Positions 56,387 through 64,000 of a stretch of 64,000 bases of DNA are shown here, piece by piece; the stretch's first letter is position 1; the number at the start of each line of letters is the position of its first letter. The DNA comes from Pseudomonadales bacterium (GTDB lineage Bacteria; Pseudomonadota; Gammaproteobacteria; Pseudomonadales; Halieaceae): the NCBI GenBank assembly GCA_024234675.1, contig JACKNU010000003.1, positions 124,001-188,000 of the forward strand. The letters run 5' to 3'. Position numbers and translations under genes: made by a program. The notes beneath the pieces were generated by a model. That model was not told the origin of the DNA. It saw only the letters and a list, made by a program, of their open reading frames with translations, and made no database searches.

Positions 56387-57391
56387 GTGACTACCAGGAC
56401 ACTCGTCAAGCTCTGCTGCTATCTGGGACTTGGCGCGCTGTGCGCCGTCGGCACCGCGGCCCAGGACATCGACAACATACAGGAGCATCCCCTCATCACT
56501 CGCTACCCCGGCCAGGAGATTCGCTGGCAGGTAATCGAGAATTACATGCCGTACCGGGTCGCGGTGGGGCCGGTAACCGGGTACCGCCAGATCGGCGAAT
56601 GGATCGATACCCAGGGCAGGGTCACCCGCACCTTTTACCGCTACCAGGGCACTGACCGCAGCTTCGCGGAGATCTACAAGAACTACCTGGACGCGCTCAC
56701 CGGGGAGGGCTTCGAGATTCTCGGCCAGGGCATGTCGGCGGACAGGCGCGGAGCGGGCGTGGGCAGTCGCCAGTGGTCCGAGGTGCTGTTCCGGGAAAAT
56801 CCCGCCACCAAACCCGGCGAGGTGGGAACCATGTTTTCCGGTACCTCTTCCTCCGGGGGCGCCGGCGCCATCGTGGCGCGCAAGGAACGCGCCGCGGGCA
56901 CGGTGTATGTGCTGGTGAACGTCGAGCAGCACTCCGCTGACTACGTCGGCACGCTGATAGACATTATCGAGGAAGAAGCGGCGGAAACGGGCATGGTGGC
57001 GGTCGACGCCGAGGCCATAGGCGCGGATATCAGCGAATACGGCCGGGTGGTGCTGGACGGTATCTTTTTCGATTTCAACCAGGCCACCATCAAGCCCGAG
57101 TCCGCCCCCGCCCTGGCGGCCATTGCCGAATACCTGCAGGCCAACGGCGACCGGCAGTTCTACATCGTCGGGCACACGGATTCAGTGGGAACCTTCGCCT
57201 ACAACCAGAAGCTGTCGGCGGACCGGGCGGGAGCGGTAGCCAGTGCCCTCACCGCGGACTACGGTATCGATGCTGCCCGCCTGGAGTCGCATGGCGTGGG
57301 GCCGCTGGTGCCGGTGTTTTCCAACGCCGGCGACGCCGGACGGGAGCAGAATCGCAGGGTGGAACTGGTCGAGAAGCAAGCCGCGCAGTAG
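56387..57391 (+). CDS. OmpA-family protein with N-terminal DUF4892
   Basis: The 334-residue protein starts at GTG 56387 after GAGGAAAC. The signal peptide ends at GTAAQ. An N-terminal DUF4892 domain (DNIQEHPLITRYPGQEIRWQ, YRYQGTDRSFAEIYKNYLDA) leads to a C-terminal OmpA/MotB peptidoglycan-binding domain (IFFDFNQATIKPESAPALAA, FYIVGHTDSVGTFAYNQKLS, VSNAGDAG-like loop, EQNRRVELVEKQ). It probably joins the outer membrane to peptidoglycan. It is divergent from the aspartoacylase-like gene, with a 230-bp gap that shows nothing notable. Confidence 0.92.
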   Translation: MTTRTLVKLCCYLGLGALCAVGTAAQDIDNIQEHPLITRYPGQEIRWQVIENYMPYRVAVGPVTGYRQIGEWIDTQGRVTRTFYRYQGTDRSFAEIYKNYLDALTGEGFEILGQGMSADRRGAGVGSRQWSEVLFRENPATKPGEVGTMFSGTSSSGGAGAIVARKERAAGTVYVLVNVEQHSADYVGTLIDIIEEEAAETGMVAVDAEAIGADISEYGRVVLDGIFFDFNQATIKPESAPALAAIAEYLQANGDRQFYIVGHTDSVGTFAYNQKLSADRAGAVASALTADYGIDAARLESHGVGPLVPVFSNAGDAGREQNRRVELVEKQAAQ

Positions 57392-57456
57392 CGGCCCGGT
57401 TTTTCCCGGGCGGGAAACTCTATACAATGCCCGCTCGAGCAAACGGAGAGCACACC

Positions 57457-57948
57457 TTGGAAGCACTGCTTGAGCGCGTGATGTACGCGGCCCGCTGGTT
57501 GCTGGCACCGATTTACCTGGGATTGAGCCTGGCGATCATATTGCTGGGTATAAAGTTCTTCGAGGAAGTGGTGCACGCCTTTCCCATCGTGCTGTCCATG
57601 TCGGAGTCGGAACTGGTGCTGGTCATCCTGAGCCTGATCGACCTGGCCCTGATAGGCGGCCTGCTGGTCATGGTGATGTTCTCGGGCTATGAGAACTTCG
57701 TCTCGCGGCTGGACTCGGTGAACGAGGAGGACGGTCTCAGCTGGCTGGGCAAGATGGATTCCGGCAGCCTGAAAAACAAGGTCGCGGTCTCCATCGTGGC
57801 GATTTCGTCGATACACCTGCTGCAGATTTTCATGAATGCGGCCAATACAGAGAACGACAAGATCATGTGGTACGTGATCCTGCACATGACCTTCGTGATC
57901 TCCGCCTTCTGCATGGGCTACCTGGACCAGGTCACCAAGAAGAAATAG
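57457..57948 (+). CDS. yqhA: YqhA family (UPF0114) membrane protein
   Basis: The 163-residue protein has four helices and matches YqhA closely: LEALLERVMYAARWLLAPIY, LGLSLAIILLGIKFFEEVVH, IDLALIGGLLVMVMFSGYEN and LKNKVAVSIVAISSIHLLQI. Its function is unknown. The TTG at 57457 is chosen because GGAG lies 8 bp upstream and it gives the same length as the E. coli protein; the ATG at 57427 lacks a ribosome site and adds unrelated residues. Confidence 0.92.
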   Translation: MEALLERVMYAARWLLAPIYLGLSLAIILLGIKFFEEVVHAFPIVLSMSESELVLVILSLIDLALIGGLLVMVMFSGYENFVSRLDSVNEEDGLSWLGKMDSGSLKNKVAVSIVAISSIHLLQIFMNAANTENDKIMWYVILHMTFVISAFCMGYLDQVTKKK

Positions 57949-57964
57949 GCCCGCTGCAGCCTGT

Positions 57965-58777
57965 TCAGGGCATGGACAGTACGTCGCAGTCCAGCTTGTC
58001 GAGCACCTTTTCCACAGTGTTGCCCTTGAACACGGCGGACAGGCCGGTGCGGGCGGAGTTGCCCACTACCACCAGACTGACGTCCAGGTCCCGGGCACCG
58101 CGCACGATGACTTCCTCCGCTTCGCCCATTTCGATATGGACGCGGTCGCTGCCGACCCCGCAGCTTTTCACCAGGGCATTGCGGTCCGGGACGGCATCTA
58201 GCTCATCGAAGGCATTGATAAAGTGCACCTCGGCGCCACGGCTGTCCAGCATACGCTGGCTGAAGTCGATGATATGCCGGTTGAGTTGCTCATAGGATTC
58301 GTTGGCGGCGCGGATATCGATGGCCGCCAGCACGCGGCGCGAATCCCGGTGGCGGCTGTCCTTGACCAGCAGTACCGGACAGGGGCAGTTGCGAATCAGG
58401 GTCCAGTCGGAGGTGCGGTTGAGGTAGCGCTCCCGGCTTGAATGCCGGTAGGAGGATTTCAGGACCACATCGGCCCTGTTGCGCTTCGCAGCCGCCACCA
58501 CCGCGCGGTACCAATCCTTGTCCCACTCCACTTCGATGGATACCGGCACCCCCCGGCCCCGCAGGGGCAGCACGGCCGTGCTCAGGCGCTCTCGCTGGGA
58601 GGCCAGCAGGCGTGTTATTTCGGCTTTCCTGTCAGCGGACTTCGCCATTTCAGTATGGATAGCGACATAGACGTGTAACTCACCGCCGATTTCCCTGGCG
58701 ATGTTCCCGGCGCGCTCCAGCGCGGGCTGTTCCGACCGGGTGGGATCGTACACGACAAAAATATTCTTGAATTCCAT
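57965..58777 (-). CDS. uspE: Tandem universal stress protein (UspE-like)
   Basis: The 270-residue protein has two Usp domains. The first starts MEFKNIFVVYDPTRSEQPAL, with ADVVLKSSYRHSSRERYLNR; the second starts RRVLAAIDIRAANESYEQLN and contains VSLVVVGNSARTGLSAVFKG followed by NTVEKVLDKLDCDVL. The G-x-x-G-type nucleotide motif is only partly kept. UspE proteins respond to stress in the cytoplasm. ATG 58777 has GGAGG 8 bp upstream. It diverges from ctaA. Confidence 0.9.
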   Translation of the reverse strand: MEFKNIFVVYDPTRSEQPALERAGNIAREIGGELHVYVAIHTEMAKSADRKAEITRLLASQRERLSTAVLPLRGRGVPVSIEVEWDKDWYRAVVAAAKRNRADVVLKSSYRHSSRERYLNRTSDWTLIRNCPCPVLLVKDSRHRDSRRVLAAIDIRAANESYEQLNRHIIDFSQRMLDSRGAEVHFINAFDELDAVPDRNALVKSCGVGSDRVHIEMGEAEEVIVRGARDLDVSLVVVGNSARTGLSAVFKGNTVEKVLDKLDCDVLSMP

Positions 58778-58986
58778 GGCATTTGCCTCCGCTGTAAGCC
58801 GCTTCCTGGCCTGATTATCTGCCTGGAAATTAGAATCCACATTCTAGAAACCGCGGTATTTGTTGCCATTTTGGCGGCACCGGAGTAATCAGCCACTAGC
58901 CTCCCTGTCGCGGCATGGCGCCCGGCTTGTGTTTTCCCGGTGATTGATTATGCTGCCGGCTACCGGCGACCCTGGAGTCCACCACC

Positions 58987-59964
58987 ATCTACCGCTCACT
59001 TGTTTCGCTGTCCCTGCTGCTGACCCTGTTGACGGTCGTCCTCAGTGCCTATATCCGCCTGGCGGATGTGGGCATAGGCTGCGAGCCCTGGCCGCAGTGT
59101 TACGCCCGCTTGAATCCGGAGGTGGAGCAGAAAGGTATTGCCGTGCTGACCGCCCAGGGCCACGACATGGCCCACTATGGCGCCCGGGTGGCGCATCGCT
59201 ACATCGCCAGTATCCTGGGCCTGTTCATTCTCGCCATATTTATCGCCGCCCTGCGCCAGGGCAGCGAGCGCACCACCACGGTGCTGGTACCGGCAGCCAT
59301 TTTCGCCATTACGGTATTCCTGTCGCTGCTGGGCTATTACACCCCCACCCGCAGCAACCCGCTGATCACCATGGGCAACCTGCTGGGAGGTATGGCCCTG
59401 CTGGGCCTGCTGTGGTGGCTATTGCAGCGGGAAACCGAGGCCAGGGCGGTGCCTGGGCCGGCTCCGGGACTGCGCCCCCTGGCATGGATTGCGCTGGCAC
59501 TGGTACTGCTGCAGATCGCGCTGGGGGGCTGGAGCAGCGCCAACTACGCCTCGGCGAGTTGCCCCGGACTGATCAGCTGCGAGGGAGACATACTTTCGAG
59601 CGCCACAGTAGCCGACGCCTTTGACCCGGCCCGCAGCATCGCGCTGGATGAGGAAGGCCAGGTTATTCGCGACGAGTCGCTGGGACTGCTGAGTATGACC
59701 CATCGCCTGTTCGCCCTGCTTACCGCGGGCTACCTGGCCTGGCTGGTGCGCCGCCTGAGACCGCAGCCCTTGCTGGCTGGCAGCGCCGTGGCCCTGGCGC
59801 TGTTTTCTATCGCCCAGCTTATAGTCGGCGTGAGCACGGTGTGGCTGGGCATGCCGCTACTGCTGCTGACCCTGCACAACGGCCTGGCGGCGGGCCTGTT
59901 GCTGGCGAGTATCAACGTGTTGCATCGGCTGACTCCGCCAACAGGGTCAGCACCTCCTGGGTAA
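58987..59964 (+). CDS. ctaA: Haem A synthase (COX15/CtaA)
   Basis: CtaA oxidises haem O to haem A for cytochrome oxidases. The protein has about eight helices and the family's His residues in GHDMAHYGARVAHRYIASIL, LLSMTHRLFALLTAGYL and LLTLHNGLAAGLLL. Paired Cys are seen in VGIGCEPWPQCY and SASCPGLISCEGD. No ATG/GTG/TTG lies between the upstream in-frame stop and TTG 59029, and that TTG would cut the first helix. AUC at 58987 (9 nt after GGAG) gives the normal start IYRSLVSLSLLL. A CTG at 58972 is the alternative. The 3' end overlaps the convergent tlpA-like gene by 53 bp. Confidence 0.9.
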   Translation: MYRSLVSLSLLLTLLTVVLSAYIRLADVGIGCEPWPQCYARLNPEVEQKGIAVLTAQGHDMAHYGARVAHRYIASILGLFILAIFIAALRQGSERTTTVLVPAAIFAITVFLSLLGYYTPTRSNPLITMGNLLGGMALLGLLWWLLQRETEARAVPGPAPGLRPLAWIALALVLLQIALGGWSSANYASASCPGLISCEGDILSSATVADAFDPARSIALDEEGQVIRDESLGLLSMTHRLFALLTAGYLAWLVRRLRPQPLLAGSAVALALFSIAQLIVGVSTVWLGMPLLLLTLHNGLAAGLLLASINVLHRLTPPTGSAPPG

Positions 59965-60445
59965 CCGCCAGGGAATCGTCCTCGGTGAAACCCAGGGCGG
60001 AGAAACGCACCTTGCCACGCCGGTCCACGACATAGTGGCTGGGATAGCCCGCGACCCGGTACAGCCGGCTCACCGCGCGATCGGGGTCCCGCGCCAGCGG
60101 AAACTGCAGGCCGTAGTCGGCGGCAAACTGCCGGGCCGCCTCCACATCCTCGTCCACGTTGATACCGATTACCTGGAACCCCTCCTCCCGGTGCTGTTGC
60201 CAGAGCTGCTGCAAGTGCGGCATCTCCTCGCGGCAGGGCACGCACCAGGAGGCCCAGAAACTCAGGTAAACCACCTCGCCCCTGTAGTCGGCCAGGGAAA
60301 TACTCCCATCGCCCTGCAGCAGGGGCAGGGAAAAAGCCGGCGCGTCCGGTGCCAGGAAACGCTGCTCGCCGCAGCCGGCCAGCGCCAGCAATACTGCTAT
60401 TCCCAACAACGCCCTGTGCCGGGGGCCAATCCTGCCAAAAGTCAT
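59912..60445 (-). CDS. TlpA-like thioredoxin lipoprotein (CVPC)
   Basis: The 177-residue lipoprotein has lipobox VLLALAGC (Cys25), a TlpA/ResA-like domain with active site C68-V-P-C71 in SFWASWCVPCREEMPHLQQL, and the cis-Pro segment GYPSHYVVDRRGKVRF. Likely a periplasmic thiol reductant for cytochrome or copper-centre assembly. It lies next to ctaA and the oxidase-like genes, which supports that role. It differs from the TlpA at 51752 in having a lipid anchor and CVPC instead of CGPC. Confidence 0.88.
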   Translation of the reverse strand: MTFGRIGPRHRALLGIAVLLALAGCGEQRFLAPDAPAFSLPLLQGDGSISLADYRGEVVYLSFWASWCVPCREEMPHLQQLWQQHREEGFQVIGINVDEDVEAARQFAADYGLQFPLARDPDRAVSRLYRVAGYPSHYVVDRRGKVRFSALGFTEDDSLAVTQEVLTLLAESADATR

Positions 60446-60496
60446 TGTCCAGTCACCTCAGCTGCGGCACCATGGGCTTTCATCCGGAGGCTGCCC

Positions 60497-60751
60497 ATGG
60501 AAATAGTCCTGTTTACCGGCGTCGGCATCGCGCTGTACCTGCTTTGCGACCGGCTGTTGCTAGTCATGGAAAAACTGCATGGCGAGCCGCTACCGGCGCG
60601 CAACGTGGTGTTTTTCGTGCTGATCCTGACCCTGTCACTGTCCACCTTCAGCCTCATGCGCATGCTTCTGCATCCCGGTGAGGGCCCGCAGTACGATAAC
60701 CAGGAACAACAGCCCACCGATGGAGGAGATAAGGCCACCCAGCCCCATTAG
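60497..60751 (+). CDS. Small two-helix membrane protein
   Basis: The 84-residue protein has two membrane helices (MEIVLFTGVGIALYLLCDRL and VVFFVLILTLSLSTFSLMRM) and a polar tail. It starts at an ATG with GGAGG at good spacing. It belongs to a group of short uncharacterised proteins that I recall next to oxidase genes in gammaproteobacteria. The last 117 bp overlap the convergent oxidase gene, so the reality of the C-terminal tail is less certain. Confidence 0.65.
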   Translation: MEIVLFTGVGIALYLLCDRLLLVMEKLHGEPLPARNVVFFVLILTLSLSTFSLMRMLLHPGEGPQYDNQEQQPTDGGDKATQPH

Positions 60752-62023
60752 CCCCATGCCCAGCACCCGCTCGATGGAATCCAGCGCCTGCTCGCTGCCG
60801 GCCACCTTGCGCTGCACACCGTAACCGCCCGACCAGACCAGGCCGCCCACGTGCATCAATTGCCCCGTCGCGTAGAGAATGGGCTGCCAGATAACCAGTT
60901 TTGCGTGGCGCAGGGGATAGCCAAGCCGCGGCAACAGGGCATAGCACACCCCCATCATCGCCAGGGTCACGCCCACTATGGAGCCGTGGTAGTGGGCCGG
61001 AATCGTGACATTGCTGCCGGAGATGAGAAACCCGATCAGGCCACCGATGCCAAACAGGAACAGGGAACACTGCAGGGCGGAGCGGGCCTGCCACTCCCGC
61101 TGGTTCTCGCCGCCGTAGCGCAGCAGCGCCACCAGCACCGCCAGGGCCAGCGGCAGGGTGCCGAGGCTGCCACCCCAGCGCATCAGCCAGGTGAACAGCT
61201 GCACATGCTCCGGCGTGGTCAGTGGATAGGCCAGGTAGATAAGCGGTGACACGAATACGCAGGCCAGGCCGACAAACAGGATGACCAGCACCACTCGCGG
61301 GGTGATACCCAGGCGCAGGCCGGCCTCCCGCGACAGCCACAGCCAGCAAACCAGCATCAGCAGCGTGTAAGTGAACTGCAGCACGTGGCCGCCACCCCAG
61401 AACAGCAACTCGAAAAAGGACTGGCCCATCAGGTAATCCGGCATCTGCAGGTAGGACCAGGCAAAGCAGATCAGTGCCACTGCCGCGGACACCGCCGCGG
61501 CATTGAGGCCAAAGCGCAGCGCGCCCCGGGCACTCATCGCGGGCCCCACCGGCACCATGAAAATCATGCTGTTGACGACCAACAGGGCGAAGCCCAGGGC
61601 AAACAGCAGCAGCCCGGAGAAGAACAACGGATGCTGCAACACCGGCACGTAATTGCTCATCAGGGGCTGGGCGTCACGCACGAAGGGAGACAGGATGATG
61701 ACCAGGGCCCCCAGGCAGGCGAGCACCAGGGCGGTCCAGGCCAGCCAGGCCCGGCCCGGGCGCTGGTTGAGACTCCACAGGATGCCGCCGAAGGACAGGC
61801 TCCAGACCAGCACCGACAGGTCTACGTGCACCACCAGCGCCGAGTGGAAAAAATCTATCCAGGGAATGTGCTCGGACAGGTAGGGCGTGCGCGACACCAC
61901 CAGCAGCACCGAGAACACACCCGCGCCCAGCAGCGCCAGCACGCAGAGCCACAGCCAGCCCAGGGCCAGCTGGCGCCGGGCATCGCCCGGCACATCCAGG
62001 CTGTAGTTCTGTTCCGAAGTCAT
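60635..62023 (-). CDS. Divergent haem-copper-oxidase-like subunit I
   Basis: The 462-residue protein with about twelve helices is related to cbb3-type/NorB subunit I. Haem-ligand candidates: His in SALVVHVDLSVLVWSLSFGG (low-spin haem) and the H-x-H pair in VTIPAHYHGSIVGVTLAM. FFELLFWGGGHVLQF supplies one CuB-type His. The His-His pair expected for CuB is not found at the usual place (only PEHVQLFTW there), so the active site may be altered. Partner genes upstream encode a membrane-anchored protein and a cytochrome b-ferredoxin fusion instead of normal subunits II and III. Confidence 0.82.
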   Translation of the reverse strand: MTSEQNYSLDVPGDARRQLALGWLWLCVLALLGAGVFSVLLVVSRTPYLSEHIPWIDFFHSALVVHVDLSVLVWSLSFGGILWSLNQRPGRAWLAWTALVLACLGALVIILSPFVRDAQPLMSNYVPVLQHPLFFSGLLLFALGFALLVVNSMIFMVPVGPAMSARGALRFGLNAAAVSAAVALICFAWSYLQMPDYLMGQSFFELLFWGGGHVLQFTYTLLMLVCWLWLSREAGLRLGITPRVVLVILFVGLACVFVSPLIYLAYPLTTPEHVQLFTWLMRWGGSLGTLPLALAVLVALLRYGGENQREWQARSALQCSLFLFGIGGLIGFLISGSNVTIPAHYHGSIVGVTLAMMGVCYALLPRLGYPLRHAKLVIWQPILYATGQLMHVGGLVWSGGYGVQRKVAGSEQALDSIERVLGMGLMGLGGLISSIGGLLFLVIVLRALTGMQKHAHEAEGGQ

Positions 62024-62523
62024 TCCAGCCTGAATCCGTCCTTGAAGCTGGCCACCAGTACCTGCGCGGGCTGCAATGCCACTTCCGCCTCCAGTTCCCA
62101 GGGGTAGCCGGCTACGGCCACATCGTCATTCATCCGCAGCAGCAGTCTATGGGTACCCGCGGGTATCGTGAAACGCCGGTAGATACTGGACACACCATCA
62201 TCATGCAGGCCGGAAGCGGGCACGGTGTCGCGGTACAGGATATCGCCGTCCAGCACCAGTTCCAGTTGCAGGGGTGAGCGCTCTCGCGGACAGATCTGGG
62301 GACGCACGGCAGCGCCCGGCAGGGCCCGGTAGTCTGCGGCCACCACGTCGGTGCATTCCCCGATCACCTTGCCGGCGTGGCGCACCGCAATTTTAAGCTC
62401 GGCCATTTCCTCGGGCAGGTGCCGGTGCAGGGGCTGGTGGGTGATGTAGACAATTGGCAGGAAAAACAGGGCGTACAGCACTGCCTGGGCCAGGTATCGG
62501 CGGGCACTAGCCACTGCTGACAT
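62020..62523 (-). CDS. Membrane-anchored periplasmic protein of the oxidase locus
   Basis: The 167-residue protein has an N-terminal helix (YLAQAVLYALFFLPIVYI) and a beta-rich periplasmic domain with VRHAGKVIGECTDVVAADYR, RSPLQLELVLDGDILYRDTV and IPAGTHRLLLRMNDDVAVAG. No family was recognised. The start overlaps the cytochrome b fusion gene by 17 bp and the stop overlaps the oxidase start by 4 bp, so it is a fixed member of this three-gene operon and may take the place of a subunit II. Confidence 0.7.
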   Translation of the reverse strand: MSAVASARRYLAQAVLYALFFLPIVYITHQPLHRHLPEEMAELKIAVRHAGKVIGECTDVVAADYRALPGAAVRPQICPRERSPLQLELVLDGDILYRDTVPASGLHDDGVSSIYRRFTIPAGTHRLLLRMNDDVAVAGYPWELEAEVALQPAQVLVASFKDGFRLE

Positions 62524-64000
62524 CCTCCAGGTCGATCAGTGCCGGCGCCTCGGCCAGTTCCCGCTGGAACTCGACCACTTCCCGCTGCAGGGCCCTGGTC
62601 CCCTGGGCCCCCAGCCAACGCAGGCGCACCCGCTCCCGCGGCACCCGGGTGCGCAGTACCGGCATGCGCTCCATGCTGAAGCGCTGGTCCACCCAGGTGT
62701 TGCCCAGCCGGTGAAAGCAATCTCCCTCGCAGCAGCCGCTGATCAACACACCCTCCGCCAGGTCCTGGCGCAGTACATAATCCACGAAGGCCGGCGGCAC
62801 CAGGGCCGCGCAGGGCATGCTGATGGCAGCCACGGTGCTGGACTGGATGTCCGGCACCACGCTGCCGTGGTCGCAGCCATAGAGCATGATGCGCGGCTGG
62901 TCGGTGCTGAGTTTGGCCAGGCTCGCTTCAGTCCGGGCCAGCAGTTCCTTGATATGCAGTTCCGGAATACTGATGCCCGTGGTCAACTCATCCACGTGGC
63001 GAAAAGGCGACGAGGACGGGCAGGCCCCGGCACAGATGCCACAGCTGACACACAGGTCCGGGTCGACCACCGACTGCTTGTGGCCCTTCTTGAAATCGTG
63101 CTCCTTCATACTCACTGCTTCGTAGGGGCAGTCCGCCAGGCACCAGCCGCAGCCGTTGCAGTTATCCGGGTCCACCACGGCCACCGGCGTGCGTTTGGGT
63201 CGCCTGGAGGGCATCCAGGGCAGCAGGCACAGGACCGTGGACAGGCCCACCAGCAGCACCCAGGTGTTGCCCGGCCCCCAGCTGTTGATCAGCGGGTAGG
63301 GGTTGAGGAACACCCAATCCAGGCCCACCTCGGTAACCGCCATATCCAGGTTGGCCGGCGCCTGGCTGAGCGCGGGCCGCCACAGGGATACCGCCAGCAT
63401 CGCCAGCAACGTGCCCGCCGCCAGCCCCCGGGCCGGGTTGCTGCGCGGCGCCGTCACCCGCTTGATATGGATGAACATGCCCAGCAACAGGGCCAGGGGG
63501 ATGCCGATGTGCAGGAACACCAGCAGGGAGAAGAAGCGGTCGCTGAGGGTCGATTCGTTGAGAAACAGGCTGGCCATGGGGTCGACCATGATGGGCAGCG
63601 CGTCAAACCATTCAGCGGTCAGGATGGCGATGTACTGGGCCTGCTGGTCCCACACCAGCCAGTAGCCGCCAATGGCGGAGGCAAACAACAGCCACAGCAG
63701 CGGTATCCCCGACACCCAGCTGAACCAGCGCGGACCGCTGTAGCGGTCCATGGCAAATTCCCGCAGCACATGCAGGGTGACGCAGATACCCATCGCGGCC
63801 GAGGCGTAGCGGTGAAAACTACGCATCACCCCGCCGATGTACCACTGCCCGTGAGTGATCTGCTCGATAGAGCTGTAGGCGCCGGAAATACTGGTCTCGA
63901 AAAAAATAAACAGGTAAACGCCGGTGACCGCCACGATCCAGAAGTAGAAAAATGACAGCGCGCCCAGCTGGTACAGCGGATTCCACGCCGGGGTAAACGC
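62507..64000 (-). CDS. Cytochrome b / two-[4Fe-4S] ferredoxin / MvhD-like fusion (5' end beyond window)
   Basis: The frame is open to the right edge (AFTPAWNPLYQLGALSFFYF at the edge), so the N-terminus is missing; 497 residues are visible. Part 1 is a cytochrome b6-like membrane domain with haem His in MRSFHRYASAAMGICVTLHV and LLVFLHIGIPLALLLGMFIH. Part 2 has two [4Fe-4S] motifs, CNGCGWCLADCP and CVSCGICAGACP. Part 3 resembles the MvhD/FrhD-type hydrogenase iron-sulfur subunit (MLYGCDHGSVVPD, ISMPCAALVPP, LISGCCEGDCFHRLG). It could pass electrons between quinol, a soluble iron-sulfur donor and the adjacent oxidase-like subunit. Confidence 0.87.
   Translation of the reverse strand, partial: AFTPAWNPLYQLGALSFFYFWIVAVTGVYLFIFFETSISGAYSSIEQITHGQWYIGGVMRSFHRYASAAMGICVTLHVLREFAMDRYSGPRWFSWVSGIPLLWLLFASAIGGYWLVWDQQAQYIAILTAEWFDALPIMVDPMASLFLNESTLSDRFFSLLVFLHIGIPLALLLGMFIHIKRVTAPRSNPARGLAAGTLLAMLAVSLWRPALSQAPANLDMAVTEVGLDWVFLNPYPLINSWGPGNTWVLLVGLSTVLCLLPWMPSRRPKRTPVAVVDPDNCNGCGWCLADCPYEAVSMKEHDFKKGHKQSVVDPDLCVSCGICAGACPSSSPFRHVDELTTGISIPELHIKELLARTEASLAKLSTDQPRIMLYGCDHGSVVPDIQSSTVAAISMPCAALVPPAFVDYVLRQDLAEGVLISGCCEGDCFHRLGNTWVDQRFSMERMPVLRTRVPRERVRLRWLGAQGTRALQREVVEFQRELAEAPALIDLEDVSSG

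Noticed and set aside
1..64000. tRNA, rRNA genes and CRISPR arrays
   Set aside because: No cloverleaf-like sequence, rRNA-like stretch or regularly spaced repeat series was recognised on either strand by reading; a covariance search would be needed to exclude small RNAs.

Overview
The window is high-GC DNA (apart from one AT-richer island) from a proteobacterium, most likely a marine gammaproteobacterium of the Halieaceae/Cellvibrionales type. That placement is an inference from gene content: an ectoine operon with its own aspartokinase, DUF1295, DUF4892-OmpA, YqhA and SecF proteins, CtaA next to an unusual oxidase locus, and many DUF-rich envelope genes. No rRNA, tRNA or CRISPR array was seen.

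Layout. 1-11.9 kb holds metabolic and envelope genes: a spermidine-synthase-like fragment at the edge, DUF4382 lipoprotein, DUF1993, a Rossmann protein, an alpha/beta hydrolase overlapping a TonB-dependent receptor, an HEWGH membrane protein coupled to a molybdopterin oxidoreductase, DUF1295 and a quinone-oxidoreductase-like protein. 11.9-18.0 kb is the osmolyte module: ectR (MarR) divergent from ectA-ectB-ectC-ask and a sodium/solute symporter, with two readable divergent promoters between them. 18.1-24.6 kb holds an SDR, YbaN, an FKBP, a CaCA antiporter, a SecF without SecD coupled to an SLC13-type permease, and a VOC protein.

24.6-29.75 kb is an AT-richer accessory island. It is bracketed by a broken and an intact copy of a SnoaL/NTF2-like gene. 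It contains three scraps of RHS/YD-repeat genes, a truncated tyrosine recombinase, a complete RelE-type toxin/XRE antitoxin pair, a second antidote gene whose toxin partner has an internal deletion, a secreted PepSY-like protein and a NYN-OST-HTH protein.

The largest coherent unit is 32.9-54.6 kb. An eleven-gene minus-strand run encodes, in transcription order, a CxxCH protein, a LamG/CxxCH lipoprotein, a Tat-exported DUF1501-like protein, a periplasmic protein, two large TPR proteins, a small secreted protein, an ExbB/TolQ-like channel, two ExbD/TolR-like proteins and a TonB-like AgmX/PglI-type protein. Divergently transcribed are a beta-propeller/CxxCH lipoprotein, an SH3-plus-barrel protein, an outer-membrane barrel, a TlpA thioredoxin, DUF4266 and DUF3570, met head-on by ApbE. 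The composition (one TolQ-like, two TolR-like, one AgmX-like, TPR proteins, outer-membrane barrels) resembles the Myxococcus Agl-Glt/Nfs envelope machinery. Here it is joined to predicted c-type haem proteins and flavinylation, and this is the best candidate for an undescribed system.

55-64 kb holds an aspartoacylase-like protein, OmpA-DUF4892, YqhA and UspE-like proteins, and a respiratory locus: CtaA, a TlpA lipoprotein, a divergent haem-copper-oxidase-like subunit I, a membrane-anchored protein and a cytochrome b-ferredoxin-MvhD fusion that runs off the right edge.

Three genes (ectA, the 47.5 kb lipoprotein and ctaA) have no good ATG/GTG/TTG start and appear to begin at AUU or AUC behind a Shine-Dalgarno sequence.
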